DNA of 64,000 nucleotides from NCBI GenBank assembly GCA_036674765.1, contig JARVKI010000095.1:1-64000 (forward strand), written 5' to 3'. The notes beneath the pieces are model-generated. The model was given only the letters and a program-made list of their open reading frames with translations. It had not been told where the DNA came from and did no database searches. Below are positions 9,949-22,840 of the stretch, piece by piece (positions within the stretch are counted from its first letter, which is position 1; the number at the start of each line of letters is the position of its first letter). The position numbers were made by a program, and so were the translations under genes. This DNA is from Seiridium cupressi. Lineage: Eukaryota; Ascomycota; Sordariomycetes; Amphisphaeriales; Sporocadaceae.

Positions 9949-12900
9949 GTGATGTTATACCCAATTGTGTTCGTGCCGGGTGGTTTTGCGTCGCTCACAC
10001 AGCGAGCGCTCCGTTGACTGATCTGGTTGCGAGAAGACGGCCGTGGCTTTCCTCGTCTTGGGACCGACAAAGTTGACGGTGGGTGGTGAGGGCCAAGACG
10101 CCTGACAGCATACGGGAATCGTAGGGCCCGCGAGGTGATACAGAAAGCTCGCAGGCTTGCAAGCTACTGCAACCCTACTTAGTACCGTACATATTATCTA
10201 TGGAGCACACTCGAATCCAGCCCAGTCATGGCACCGCCCGAACCGCCCCCACACAGGCGGCCATATACGGCGGCCCCGCGCGCGGCCAACACCCACGATT
10301 TGATGTGCCCCGGGCAGCCAATCAACGCGCCCGCCAGCCCTGCCGCGCCTCTTCCTCGTCCAAAAATGCCCAACGACAATTGCACTGCTCGCCTATACGC
10401 GACTATGGCGCCCAATCGCGCCTAAATTTGTTGGCCCGTTGTGGCCGCCTAGCAAGCAGCAGTGGCACACTGGAAGCTAAAGAAAGCATGGCGGGAGAGA
10501 ACACGGGATGTCTTACAACAGGAAGAAGAAGAAAAAAAAAACCTCCTTGCTGTGGGCAACCTTGTGCTTGTGGAACCGAGTCACGCCGACGCCCAGGCGG
10601 TCTTGGATAGGCTCGTATGCGTGCAGCCATCTCTGGGGGTAACTTTCTGCTTGATGCGAGCCCTGCACCGTCAAGTTCGGATGATGTAACAGCCCTTCAG
10701 CATGTGCTGCCATGACCCACGGGTAGCCGACTAAGGGGCTTGTACCTTGCAGAGGATCTGATTTGCAGCCTCGTACCATGACTATATGTCGCTTGACGCA
10801 AGGCTCCGGCTCCTCCAAGTTTCTAACCTCGTGCCATGACACATTGCACATGCCAACTGCTTCACTCCACATGGAAGCCCGCCGAGAAGCGATCCGACGT
10901 CCAGGGATGACCGGTCTTGCCGCAAACATCGGCTTGTATCCAAGGTCGAGGCACTGCTCAGAAGAGCAAACTAATCGATCAGCATGCTTCAGGGTTCCTT
11001 CGGTCTCCACACGATTTGCACCATGTATTCAAAAGAGCCAGATCCTTGCGCCGGCGATACCGGAAGCCTTTCCCCAGCATATGCCAACCATAAACATAGA
11101 AAGACTTTGCATCGGCAGAGACCTGGGATGCTTCGCTAGTTGCGCTATCCCGGCGCACATCCTTGCGCGGGCTGCGGTGTTATGGCTCAACCTAATCGTC
11201 AATATGGCCAATAGCGCCGGCTGTCCTAGCTTAGCTGTCTAGTGAATGGAGAACTTCGGACTTCCTCGATAGGGGCATTGCGCTGAGCCGGTCGCGCTAC
11301 GTTCATGGCACCGCCGTCTTCTCCCGACCTAGATGTTGCCGCCGGCACCTGAGCATGAAGTCGCACCGAGCGCAAGTTACATCCGGGGACAGTAGCTCAG
11401 AGCAACTCTAGCGCCGTGTTTGTCGATACAATGTAGGTGCTTCCACTTTTTTTCCTATCGTTAGCGCCTCGTTCTGGTGGGGATCAACCAGTTGATTGCT
11501 CATCGGCCACCGCTCAACAATGTGCCGTTGGCTGGCTTTGGCATGCGGCACTTTACCTTGCTCACGAAGCTGAATAGCTACACTGCCGTCACCGCGGCTC
11601 CGCGCTTCTTTGGCGCCTCTGAGTGGTCAGCTTGGTGATATTAAGCTTGGCCTTCTGTTGGCCAGGCGTTTTCGCAGCTCCGTGCAGCATCGGACGCACG
11701 ACAGAGACTGGACATTCGCGTCTACTTAGCTCTCTGCCAAGCATCTGGCACGATCTTGCCGCGTAAATCAAGCCCTTCGGCGATGAAGGCAGCGATGCTG
11801 GCAATTCTACTATGTACATTTCCTCGTCATCTCACGGCCCCTCTAACTAACTCTGGACGCATGACGCGATCTTCTAAATGCCTCGACGAGTTGACTTCCC
11901 ACTTTGGCTTTCTGCCTGGGGGAATGGTCGGTTCTGCGAGCCCTAGATCCCGGTTCTGTAACTACATTCACAAGATAACCTTCCTTGTGTCTCCCCCCTG
12001 TCGCGAATTATCGATGGTGGAATGGCTCGTCAAGAAAGATAGTATGCACGAAGTGTCCTAGTGGAGACGACCAAGAATTACGTACGTAGCTTCGAGAAAC
12101 TGACTAGGACGCCCGTTGCACTCAGCCCATCAACAATTCTGACGCTGATATGTAAATACAAACGAGCAGGTCGAGCAGACCTTACACTAAGTGATATTAA
12201 CCAATATAGCGATAGTATCTACATTAGGAGTGCAAATAGCTCCTGGGAGGATTCAAGCACTCCCCTGCGATCGGGCAGCCAAACGCGGTTCTTTTCGTCG
12301 AGGTTGCCCTATTCCTGAACACATCGTTCTGCCCCGTTGCTTGGTCATATGCTGCATGACGAAAATGCCCTGGCTAACAGGCGACGGACGGTAAGGGTTC
12401 CGTAGAGCGATGCAAGGGGACCGCTGCTCGGAACCCTGCTACCAATGACAAGCACTAGGACCCTGGCTCCTTGTTCTTTGGTTTGTTCCCCAGCTTCGTT
12501 CAAGGGATCGCTGGGCCGGGACCGAGATTGATCAATCTATTTCTCTGCACAAACACCAAGCACCTTTCGTAGTAGCACTCGCTTTCGACGCCCAGACCCG
12601 ACTGCCACATTGCGCGCACGCAAAGAGCCATGCTATCCTGGGAGTGGAATAAGTATTTTGATGTGATGCGATCCCGGGTAACTTGCCCACAATACCCTTT
12701 GGGACGGGGAACCATGGTCAATCATGTTAAAGGTCTCGACTGTATCGGCTAGGATTCGTTGTGGCATTCACGATACGAACCTGGTCATGCACCTGGACCA
12801 GCGTGGAGGCTATGGTCCTTGCCTCCACAAAGATGCAGATGATGGAAGTGACACTGTCGCTTAGTTCTTGGCCCAGAGGTGGACCGACGCGGTTCCAATT

Positions 12901-14865
12901 ACCTACCAAGATATTGGTGCTTAGAAATTCTTGCACCATGTTGATGTCCATGTCCTATTTGTCCTCCTCCACTGGGTGATTGCATTGGAGTGCATATTCA
13001 GATGACATCGCCGTAGTGTTGCGAACTACACCCGTGGACCAAGTTGGGCTAGTGTAGACATCAGAATGGCTTCCCTCAAGTTCTCGCCTCGCAGGCTCGA
13101 TATCGGATCACGTAGTGAGCGTGTGCTTGCATCCCTAAAAGACACTCAGTCGTGCTGAGCTTTGCCAATTAATTCACCGATTTGACTACCGGGATTTAAC
13201 CAACCGACTGTAATCACATAGTCTTGGCTTGAGCAGAACAAAAGAAGTACGAAAATGCTTCAAATATATGCCAGAGGAAAAGCATACGGCTAAGCGATCT
13301 AGGCGATCTAAGCGCCGCATACATCACGAACGGCGGCATAGATCAAGCTATAATGCGTGTGTAGGCCAGTGAGGTCTCATGCTTGTCTCTATTATGAAGG
13401 GCTGGCCCCTATGATTTGACTCTGGGGCATAAAAGCTGGGTGACAGTGGTCGTTTATTACGAGCAGTAGCTCCATGGCCAGCCGTTCGCGAAACTGAACT
13501 CTCTGCATGCTCTCCCGGGATTTGCCAGCATCTATCCTATCGTATTGAATGGTCGACATGGTTCTGCTTCCTTTGCCTGAAATGCAAGATACCCATGTGA
13601 CAGCTCGCTTTCCAGTGAGGGCACAAAATTTCCCCAACGGTCCGTACCGCAATGCTGATAATTCGCAGACGTTAGGCACCATAATCTATTCCGAGCTTCC
13701 GGGCATATGAGCACTTAGAAGTATTGTTTGATGGCTCCGATCACGCGCCAGCAATATCAAATGTGCTGGGGCATTGGAATGGGGAGAGAAAAGTAAACCT
13801 AGCTAACTGTTTGTCAGGCATTCCTTCGACGAGCCGAGCCTGTGCGGACCGTTCTGTTAGCGAAAGTCCCTTGGCGGTTGGGACTTTTCTCGTTGCTGAC
13901 AGTGCTGGATGTAAGGGGGAAGATGGCTGCTGTCCTAGAACGAGCACTTGGAACGGAGCTGTTGAGGATTAGCCTAGACATGCCCTCTCTTTATCACGCG
14001 GACCAACAAAAAACGCCACAATGAAAACAGCCTAAGCATATGCCGGCAATCATTTGAGACTGGAACCGGTATGCCATGACTCGTGCTGTCCCAGCCTGCT
14101 GGTTGCTCCAATGGAGTGCCCGAGATCGATCAACTCGTGTGTGTTTTGTTTGCTCACTTACATTCACGCCCCCTTAGGAATATCAACTTCCAAGGGACTT
14201 TCGCCTTGATATGTAATGTTTGCACGTCTTCGATTTACCGACCCTCCAACTTCTCGAACGGTACCTCGAATAGTACCTCGAATCTCTTGCCTCTCTTACA
14301 AACCACCTTCTGAACTCGGGGGTCATGCAGGTTCAAGGCACTGTCGCTCACGCTCTACATCTATTGATTTGTCACAAGCGGCAACAATTGTATCCGCCTC
14401 CAAAAAAGGCATCTTCAAGCCCTGCTAACCGCTTTCCTGATCATTTGGTTCGCAGGGCACATCGCGGCGATTTCGACACCACATCATAGCATAGGCCAAT
14501 TTCAGATGTTGCCGTTCTGATCTCCGCATAGTGCACATGTGCTGGATAGGACACATGAATGAGGTGACTGGTCATATTCCGATCCCATGTCATCGCCCTT
14601 AGTGGTGTCATGTTGGCAAACAACCATCACTATGTGCTCGCAAAGCGCAAGGTGGATGAGCACCCTCCGATGGCCCGCAAACACCAATCCAAGTGGGGGA
14701 TCTGTAAATCCAATTGATCAAACCCCTTACCCGGAATTGTTCTTGGTTGGATCAAATCAAATCCACAATGGACACTATGGGTCTTGCAAAACCATTCGCG
14801 ATGTCACTGTTCACTCTTTTCACTCGGCATATGTAAGGCGTTTATGCGATTGAGATCAGTATGGT

Positions 14866-15030
14866 ACGTATTTTCTTATTTAATTTAGTATGTTTAGATT
14901 TTAACTATTTATTAATAATTAAACTTAAGCGTATTCGGTTAATTATATTATACACGAATATAAGCTTTTGAGTTACGAAATTAGATTCCGAAATATAAAC
15001 GCCTCATAAATATAGTATTAGGAGAATTGT
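14866..15030. repeat. AT-rich patch, possible eroded repeat
   Basis: Lines 14,881-15,000 hold 25 G/C in 120 bases (about 21%), between flanks of ordinary composition. No coding potential is visible. This would fit a short RIP-mutated repeat relic, but no related copy is present in the window to test that. Confidence 0.45.
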
Positions 15031-15507
15031 CGATATTATCGTACCTCCCTTTCCTCTTTATACCTGCCTTTCCTTGTCAGAATCGTTCTCATCGAAAATG
15101 CTTCGATTTCGATATTCGTATACTACGCTGGCGTGCGGGCCACCCTATTGATCGAATTCTGCCATGCCGGCATGTTTATCAGGATGGTCTTGAATCGCCT
15201 AAACCCTCTACACGTACCCATATAATCTTTCAGGGCGGACCATTTAATGTGGATTTTAACGATGTTTTACTACCGACCAACTACATGTAGCTGGCGAGGA
15301 TTCACTGCCTACACAAACCGCTCAAGGTAACCTTTTTATAGTATTGCTTGCGAGGTATTACAAAGGTAGATGCGTAGCTTAGCAACGCCTCTGGACACCG
15401 TCATAATAACACGGATTGGCCAATCGTCTCCGTTTCCCCCCTCCGCCTCTAATATAAACATACCAGTCCAGATAGCGAATTCAATTAGGAGTATTGGGAA
15501 TTCGCTA

Positions 15508-15577
15508 GAATTGGGAAAGCTCCTTTGGATTTCCCAATTTCGATACGTTGAAATCCAAAGGCTTGTTCTGCCTTTGG
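15508..15577. repeat. Interleaved inverted repeats
   Basis: Three complementary pairs sit within 70 bp. A: aattgggaaa (15509-15518) with tttcccaatt (15530-15539). B: cctttggatttc (15522-15533) with gaaatccaaagg (15550-15561). C: ccaaaggc (15555-15562) with gcctttgg (15570-15577). A and B are interleaved (A-B-A'-B'), and the second arm of B overlaps the first arm of C, so a transcript could not form all three hairpins at once. Role unknown. Confidence 0.75.
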
Positions 15578-16267
15578 GTTAAATATTTTAATTCTATTAC
15601 AGAGCTTTCCTAATAACAAGAAGCAAGCTACGATTAGAACTCAGTCATTCGCCTTGTCTGTCTCACGGCTTTTATTGTAGCATTCACTGCTCTTGACCTA
15701 TGCGAGGTAAGTCGCTTGGTTGGTCATCAAAAGTCAAAAGACAGACAGCGTCATTTCCGACTTGATTACTACGCTTTTTTGCTCGATCAAATCTGCTGCC
15801 CATTCTTTTATGACAACTACCAGCTCCGTTGCTGCACATTCTCATGCTTCCACCTGCCTCCTAGACCTCCTTCCATTCCACATCTTTAAATCCCAGCGTG
15901 CTTTATCGACGATGTAAGACGGGTAGGGTCAGTCAACGGCGACGAAAAGAAACCACCTTCCGTCCTAGTGTACATATGCAAGTTTTTTTTCTCGCTTTTC
16001 TTTTCTTGGTGAAAGAAACAACCAGTCCCTAAGTTTTCTCTAGTTCTCAATCTCGTGTCTATGCTCAAGACCAGTATCGATCGCTGTGCCCTGCTTCACC
16101 CCGAGAAGCGGCTAATGCGACCACAATTATGGAGGAAAATGATGACGAAAACCAAAATGGAGGGAAAACAGGTGGACAAAGAACCCCAGAACTCCTGATG
16201 TGCAGTATTATTCAGTGCCGGCAGGCATACGTGGATGGCATGGCATGCCAAGAAAAAAAAACTATTT

Positions 16268-19200
16268 CTAGTCATTCTTAGGAGAACTTGGCGAAAACTT
16301 CGGGCTCGTACTGCCGCCAGGAGCAGGAGTCTTGGGCGACCACTTAGGCGACTAGAACCGTTTGTTAGCGAGGAACGTGTCATGCTTGCAATGTCAGTAA
16401 AACTTACCGAAGGCGAATACCCAGGGCTTGTAGGGGATTGACTGTTATACTGTGGACTCGTGGGTGAATAGTTGTGTGCAGGAGAAGTTGGCGAATAATT
16501 CGGAGAAGCAGGGCTGTAGGATGGCGAAGCGGCCAAGTTCGGGGACGTTGGGCTGTAGTTAGGGCTCGAGGGACTATACCCTGGCGAATTGGCCGCAGGC
16601 GATGTGGGCGAGTAATGGCGTGGAGACGTTGGTGACGTGGGACTATAACTAGGCGAACTCGGACTATAGCTTGGGCTTGTAGGACTCGTTCCAGAGAATC
16701 CAGGAGACGAGGGTGAGAACGAGGGTGATGACGGGCTGAACTGCGGAGAACTGGCAAAGCGACTGCCGCCCATGAGAGGCGACGATGGAGAGTAGCCAGC
16801 AGCCGGAGATGTAGGCGAATAGCTGAAAGGAGACGTGGCAGATGCACCGAAAGGACTAGTAGCCCCGGGACTGCGACCACCATAGGGACTGGCGCCGCCA
16901 AAACCACCGTATTCAGAAAAGCCGCCACGAGCGGGGGAGTCCGAGCCAGCAATAGGTGAGAACTGGCCAGCCAGTCCCATGGAGGGTGAAGTGAAACCCA
17001 TGAGGCCGGAGTCGCTGATGGGAGAGCGCATATCGTATGGTGTAGCTGCGCCGTCGACCTGGCCGCCCTTGATCATCATACCGGGCATGAGACCCATCCG
17101 CGAATTATCGGAAATGACAGTGTCCAGCATCTTAGGATCAAGCATTACATCGAAATGACCAGTGCCCATGGGTGCCAATTGACCAAGCATAACGTTTTCA
17201 GAGATACCACGGCAATCGTCCATTTCGCCACTTGCGGCTGCCTCGAGAAGAATCTCGACAGTCTCCTCGAAAGAACACCTCATGAGGGCACCTGTGTCTG
17301 CTCTGTTGATACCATGACGGGTTACGGCTGCAATACTACCGCGATACGTCATGACATCGACAAGCAAGGCAAGATGGCGTTCGTTGACGTAGGAACCATC
17401 GAAGGCAAGCACACGCCTCAACTCGTTAAGCAGGGAACCCCGAGCAGCCTCGATGCCAAAGACCTCGACCGTCTGCCACAGGTCGTTGGAGGTGGTGCGG
17501 GTAGGATCGACGCCTTCCACAGCCAACACTTCACGGAGAGCGGTTCCTGTTGTATCGAGATACCATTCCTCGCATAGAGGGTCGCCCTTCTTCTGAATGA
17601 GGGCACCATGCTTGTCAATGGCAGGGCGCGGGGCTTGGTTGAGGAAGGCCTTTTCAATGCCTTTCACGCCGCGGAGAGTCAGCGTGTTCAGTAGATGCTC
17701 TCCTAGCCTCTTGAGCATGACGTCTTCTTCGAGTTCGTCTGCGGCAAGCTTCGGGTCCGGCAGGTTACGGACACGGATGATCAGCGGATCAGCGTTGTTG
17801 TCACTGTGAATGATGGCAAGATCGTCAGGGTAGTCTTCTTGGAGGCGTTTAGCAACATCTTCGATGATCAAGTTCTTGTCGAGCATCTTCTGGCGGTCGA
17901 GCGTGATACGTAGCAGCCATCTAGACTGTCTATCAATCTTTTCGCGTGACTCATCGAAGAGCATGAAGTACGACTCAACCATATCCGCATCACCATCAAT
18001 GATAGTTGACTGGATATCTGGGTCATAGTAGATCTCGATCTTCTCAGTCACAGCGCGCAGATTGGTGTGCTCCACAGTACTTCGTAGACGTTTGGCAACT
18101 GCCTGGTTCTGTCCGCCTTCCTTCAGGTAAACCATCATCGACGGTGTCTTGATGTCTTTGGCGACGTTCAAAATCTCCTTGAGACGGGGCACACCGAGTG
18201 TGACGTTCTTCGACGACACACCAGTGAAATGGAACGTGTTGAGTGTCATCTGGGTAGCAGGTTCACCGATGGATTGTGCGGCAAGAACGCCCACCATCTC
18301 GCCGGGATGAACCAGAGAACGGGACCACTGACTTTCAAGTTCACCCATGATGTGATTGAAAGCAGCTTTGGTTAAACGATGATGCATGGCTAATTGCTTG
18401 AACGACAGACGCGAACGCAACATGGCCTTGAACAACAGGGTTGAACTCTCGTCGGCCTCTTTCGAAATAGGGTCGGAGCCTTTGACAACCACCATCCTTT
18501 CAAGGAGGGCTTTCACAGCTGGTATGACTTCTCTAGGATCCAGATTGCTGCGTTTTGAATCGTCAACTCTGAGGAACTTTTTGGTAGACTCAATCAAACG
18601 TGTGATGTTGAGAGGCAACTGAATAGCGTCCTCTAGCTTCTCCGACTTGAGCTTGCCCTGGCGAAGGAAGTCACGATCCTTCGAGATTCGCTCAAATTCT
18701 TCATCAAGTAGTTCTTGAACTTCGGCATCACCTATCATGTTGTTGCCGGCGTTCTCAATGGCCTCAACGATGGCACTGCCGCCCTCCATAACATCAATGC
18801 GGTACCGCCGCTCGAAGTCGGCGGTACGGAGCGCCCAATGGTCCATGAACTGCTTCTCTACGATCATGGCGTCCACACCATCCTCACCATAGATGAATTG
18901 GATAATATCACCGAGGGAGTTTCGAACAGTGCCGTCGTACCTGGCGCTGACATCTTCCAGAGCTTTGACTAATCGCCGTTGGATGTAACCAGTTTCTGCC
19001 GTCTTCACAGCGGTATCGATCAAACCCTCGCGACCAGCCATGGCGTGGAAAAAGAACTCCGAAGGTGTCAGACCTCGAAGGTACGAGTTCTCGATGAAAC
19101 CACGAGCCTCAGGCGAATAGTCATCCTTTGTAAAGTGGGGCAGAGAACGGTACTTGAAGCCAAAAGGAATACGTTTTCCTTCGACGATCTGCTGACCGAC

Positions 19201-21594
19201 CAAAGCAGACATCTGTGAGATATTGATAGACGAACCCTTCGAACCGGAGTCTGCCATGAGTTTGGCATTGTTGATATCTTTCAAACTCTTCTGAGTCGTG
19301 GTACCAGCCTTGTCACGCGCAGCGTTGAGGGCAACGGATACCTTACTCTCGAAGGTCTCTCGGATATTCATACCCGGCAGAGCCTCAAGCACGTTGTTTG
19401 TGGCCTGCTGGGTAAGATCGGCCACAAGTGCCTTCTGGTCGTCAATGTGAACCTGAACTTTCTCAATGGTGGCCTTGTCGGGAATGGTGTCACCGATACC
19501 GATGCTGAATCCATGGTGCAGAAGCCAGTAGTTGACGACACGCTGGCACCCATTAAGAAAAGCCATTGCGCCCTCGGGACCAAGCTCGTTGTAGCACAAG
19601 TGGATGACACCACCCGCCGCCGCACCGACAATCTTCTTCGCGGGAAGGCCGAAGAGGAGCTCACCGGACTGAATGCAGATACCCTCATCTTCGAGCGGGC
19701 TCCAAGCCGAACCACTACTCGGCTTGTTGTACAAGCTGATCTCTGGTGGTATGACCATACTGACAATCTGTTTGCCAGTCCAGCGGGGTCGAGGCTTCAG
19801 AATAGCCGGCTGAGGAATGACACCATCCCAGTTCGGAACCCAAAGCATTATGTTCTGGACCATCTCCTTGGTGAGAAAGATATCGCGGCGCGACATTTTG
19901 TACACACCTGCTAAGGTATCTTGTACGATACCCATTAGCGGGCCGTTGCGCTGCGGCGATACGATGTTGATAGGCACCAAGCAAAGCTCCTTCACTTCAG
20001 CACGAGTTTCCTCGGTCTGCGGGACATGCAGATTCATTTCATCGCCATCGAAATCGGCGTTGTAGGGAGACGTAACGGAGAGGTTTAGGCGGAAAGTTGA
20101 GTAGGGCATGACTTTGACACGGTGACCCATCATAGACTCCTTGTGAAGGGACGGTTGACGGTTGAATATGATGTAGTCGCCATCACGGAGATGCCTCTCG
20201 ACCTTCCAGCCCCACTCAAGCACAATATCTGACCTATTCTTGTGATGCCGCAGATCGACGCGCGACCCGTCCGATCTGATGATGTACTTGGCACCGGGAT
20301 GCTCGGTGGGACCGTTGCGCACACACTTGGTGAGCTGCTCCTGGTTATACATGGTGACAGTCTCGGGGTACGTCAATGTCCTGGCAATGCTTCGAGGGAC
20401 ACCGACCTCGTCCAGTGAAAGGTTGGCATCACCTGTGATGACAGTACGGGCGGAGAAATCGACACGCTTGCCCATCAAGTTACCACGTAGTCGGCCTTCT
20501 TTGCCCTTGAGACGAGCGCGGATAGACTTGACCGGGCGCCCACTCTTCTGCAAAGCCTGGGGTTGTCCAGCAATGTCATTATCCATCAGAGTGGCGACGT
20601 GATATTGCAGCAATTGCTCGAACTCTGCAGCGATATGAGCGGGAGAACCCTCCTGTATGGCCTGACGAACATTGCCATTAGCGCGGATAATGTCACCAAG
20701 CTTATATGTCAAATCATCTTCGTTGCGCATACCAGTGCCAGTACCATCCATGGAGATACTGGGCCGGACAGGAGGCGGCGGAACGGGGAGGACTGTGATG
20801 ATCATCCATTCCGGCCGGGCATAGTCAGTGTTGAGACCCATATCAATCAAGTCGTCATCTGAGATGCGCTTCAAAATGTTGAGGGCCATTTCGGGCGTCA
20901 GAAGTCGCTTGTCCTTGACCTTGTTCCCATCATCGTCCTTGTTCTCAAACATGGCCCATAGCTGCAGAGCAGTCTGTCGGATCTTCGGTTGGTTGTTGCC
21001 GCAGCCTCCGTGGTTGTGCTTGGCGGATGGCTTGTTGCCAGGATCATACTCTTCATCCTCCTTGGGCATTTCGTTGGAGCAAAGGTTTTTGTCCTTGCAT
21101 ACCGCCCAAACTGACTGAAATCTTTTCTTCTTGTCACGTGTGTTGACAGCCGCGAGGAACTCAGGGTTACTCTAAGAGGGTAAACATGGTCAGCATCAAC
21201 AAATTCGCAGTCATGGTAGCACCGAGGCAATACTAACTCTGTCTTCCAAGACTTTGCTGCAGTTATGGCAAACGGTCTCAAGGATCTTTTTGATCTTCTT
21301 GATGAAGCCGGGGTGGTAGACAGGTTTAGCCAGCTCTATGTGACCAAAGTGACCCGGACACTCGTTCATGCTCTGTTGGCAAGTTCCACATTTGAATTGG
21401 CGGTCGACCGAGCCCAGACGGGGATCGTTGAGGCCATTCACTCGAGGTTTCTGGCGCGACTCATCCATGGTTTCGGGATACATGATGTGGCAAACGCTCA
21501 TATTTTTTATCTCCTCGGGTGAGAGGAGACCAAATTGAACCTCCTCCACCGTCTTGAGGGGCGCATCGGAATGCGCAAATGTTAGGTTCGCCAT
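16268..21594 (-). CDS. RPB1: RNA polymerase II largest subunit RPB1
   Basis: Catalytic subunit of nuclear RNA polymerase II. Exons read 21594-21238, 21171-16408 and 16351-16268, giving 1734 aa; introns are 66 and 56 bp (donors GTTAGT and GTAAGT). Residues near 65-80 hold the N-terminal zinc motif ([17 protein letters not shown]). NADFDGD, which binds the catalytic magnesium, is near residue 490. The bridge-helix/trigger-loop region includes [20 protein letters not shown]. The C-terminal domain (16268 to about 16830) is made of degenerate YSPxSP heptads and ends SPSSPKND. The second intron splits a heptad; ignoring it replaces the tail with an unrelated frame. The start matches the family ([22 protein letters not shown]). 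Upstream is a 1.2-kb gap to swd1, transcribed in the same direction. Confidence 0.97.
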
Positions 21595-22840
21595 TTTTAC
21601 TGTGGTTGCTCGGTGGCGGACTGTCTATCGAACTGGAGAGGTGTTGGGAGTGCGGTGCCAAACCAAGTAAATGGCGGGGCAAGTGATTCGGTGAGGCTTT
21701 CGAAGTACGCGACAAATGAATGGCGATGAAAAAAATCACAGATGGCGTGTCAACGCGATGGGATGTGATCGTAAGGGAAATCGTAAAATCGTGACGCGGC
21801 CGAGGAAAGCACAATCGAAGACGCTGAAGATCGAGTATATACCCTGAAAACGGCGTGCTTGATGAGAATTAGGTCAAGACAATCGACTTGCTGAAGAAGA
21901 AGGATGCACAAAGGCGACGAAAGGTGCAGAGAGAGTGTTGCCGGCAGAAAGGTCCAGTGCCAGTCCAGAGGCCAAAGGCCTGAAGGCTACTGTCGCCTAC
22001 TCCAGGGTGTCGCGCAACTCTGCCGCGTCGCAGTCGCTCAGCTCGAAAAAAAGCGGTGGCTCGAAGATTTCGCAAAGTCGGACAGTCGCAGTCGACGGGC
22101 GTGCGCGATATCCGACGCGCGTTGTGATGACTCGGTGGGTAGTTGTTTGGGTGATGATGGTCAGCTCTCGTCGAAACGACACAAATTTCCTTTGATGCTG
22201 CTCGGTTGGAGGCGATTTGCGGACTGCCGCGCTAGAACGCTAGTGGAATAACTGAATAATCAAAGGCGTCCGTGCAGGGCTTGCTAACGGCTGGCGAGGC
22301 TGAAGACTTGGAAGATACTTGAACGGTGGTCAGAAGAATGGGCAGCAAACTTTAACATCATGCTCTATATCATTACAACAGCCACAAGAACACGTTTGGA
22401 TGTATATTCCAATCATTTAACATGGTTTTCTTGCCAGTCTCGGCGTCGTGATGGATATATGTCTTTCTGCATTCGCACGAGATCTTCGATGATCCAAGTA
22501 TCAGCAAGGTACCCCTAAGCTCTCTCTGATAGTGGTCGAGTCCAAGGTGAAGGATAAGAGGCATCCCTGGCCGGTGAGTCAACAAAGGCACCGACACCAG
22601 ACGATTAGGCATGCTGCATTCCACTCCTACGGCTTTGTTTCAACAGTCAAGACACTTGGATGCCTATCAACGCTCATAAGAAGAGCCGCGTTGTGACACC
22701 AACAGTAATGTCTCCATAGAGCATCCCAATTGCCTTAGTCCAGTCTATGTGCACGCCGCATTTATGCTATTGTCTACGGCTTGGTACCACATCGCCCCAT
22801 GGGCAGGCAGCATAAATGTGCCCATTCATTACAGCAGTTT
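21595..22840. other. Intergenic: rpb1 upstream region and swd1 3' flank
   Basis: About 1.25 kb. The part next to 21594 should hold the rpb1 promoter; I see no obvious TATA box close to the start, as is common for housekeeping genes. No coding sequence is supported. Confidence 0.6.

Larger units (their letters stand above)
8979..16267. other. Gene-poor region between 8730 gene and rpb1
   Basis: About 7.3 kb with no supported gene. It holds a short tandem duplication near 9173-9202 (a 15-bp unit with gggctgggggaatt), one long antisense open frame (9037-9948), a GC-rich stretch near 10,200-10,350, an AT-rich patch at ~14,866-15,030 and a cluster of interleaved inverted repeats at 15,508-15,577. 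The last 170 bp belong to the rpb1 3' flank. No transposase, reverse transcriptase or terminal repeats could be recognised. Confidence 0.5.

Noticed and set aside
16235..16441. Plus-strand open frame over the rpb1 tail
   Set aside because: Antisense shadow of the repetitive CTD codons and the second intron; no features of its own.
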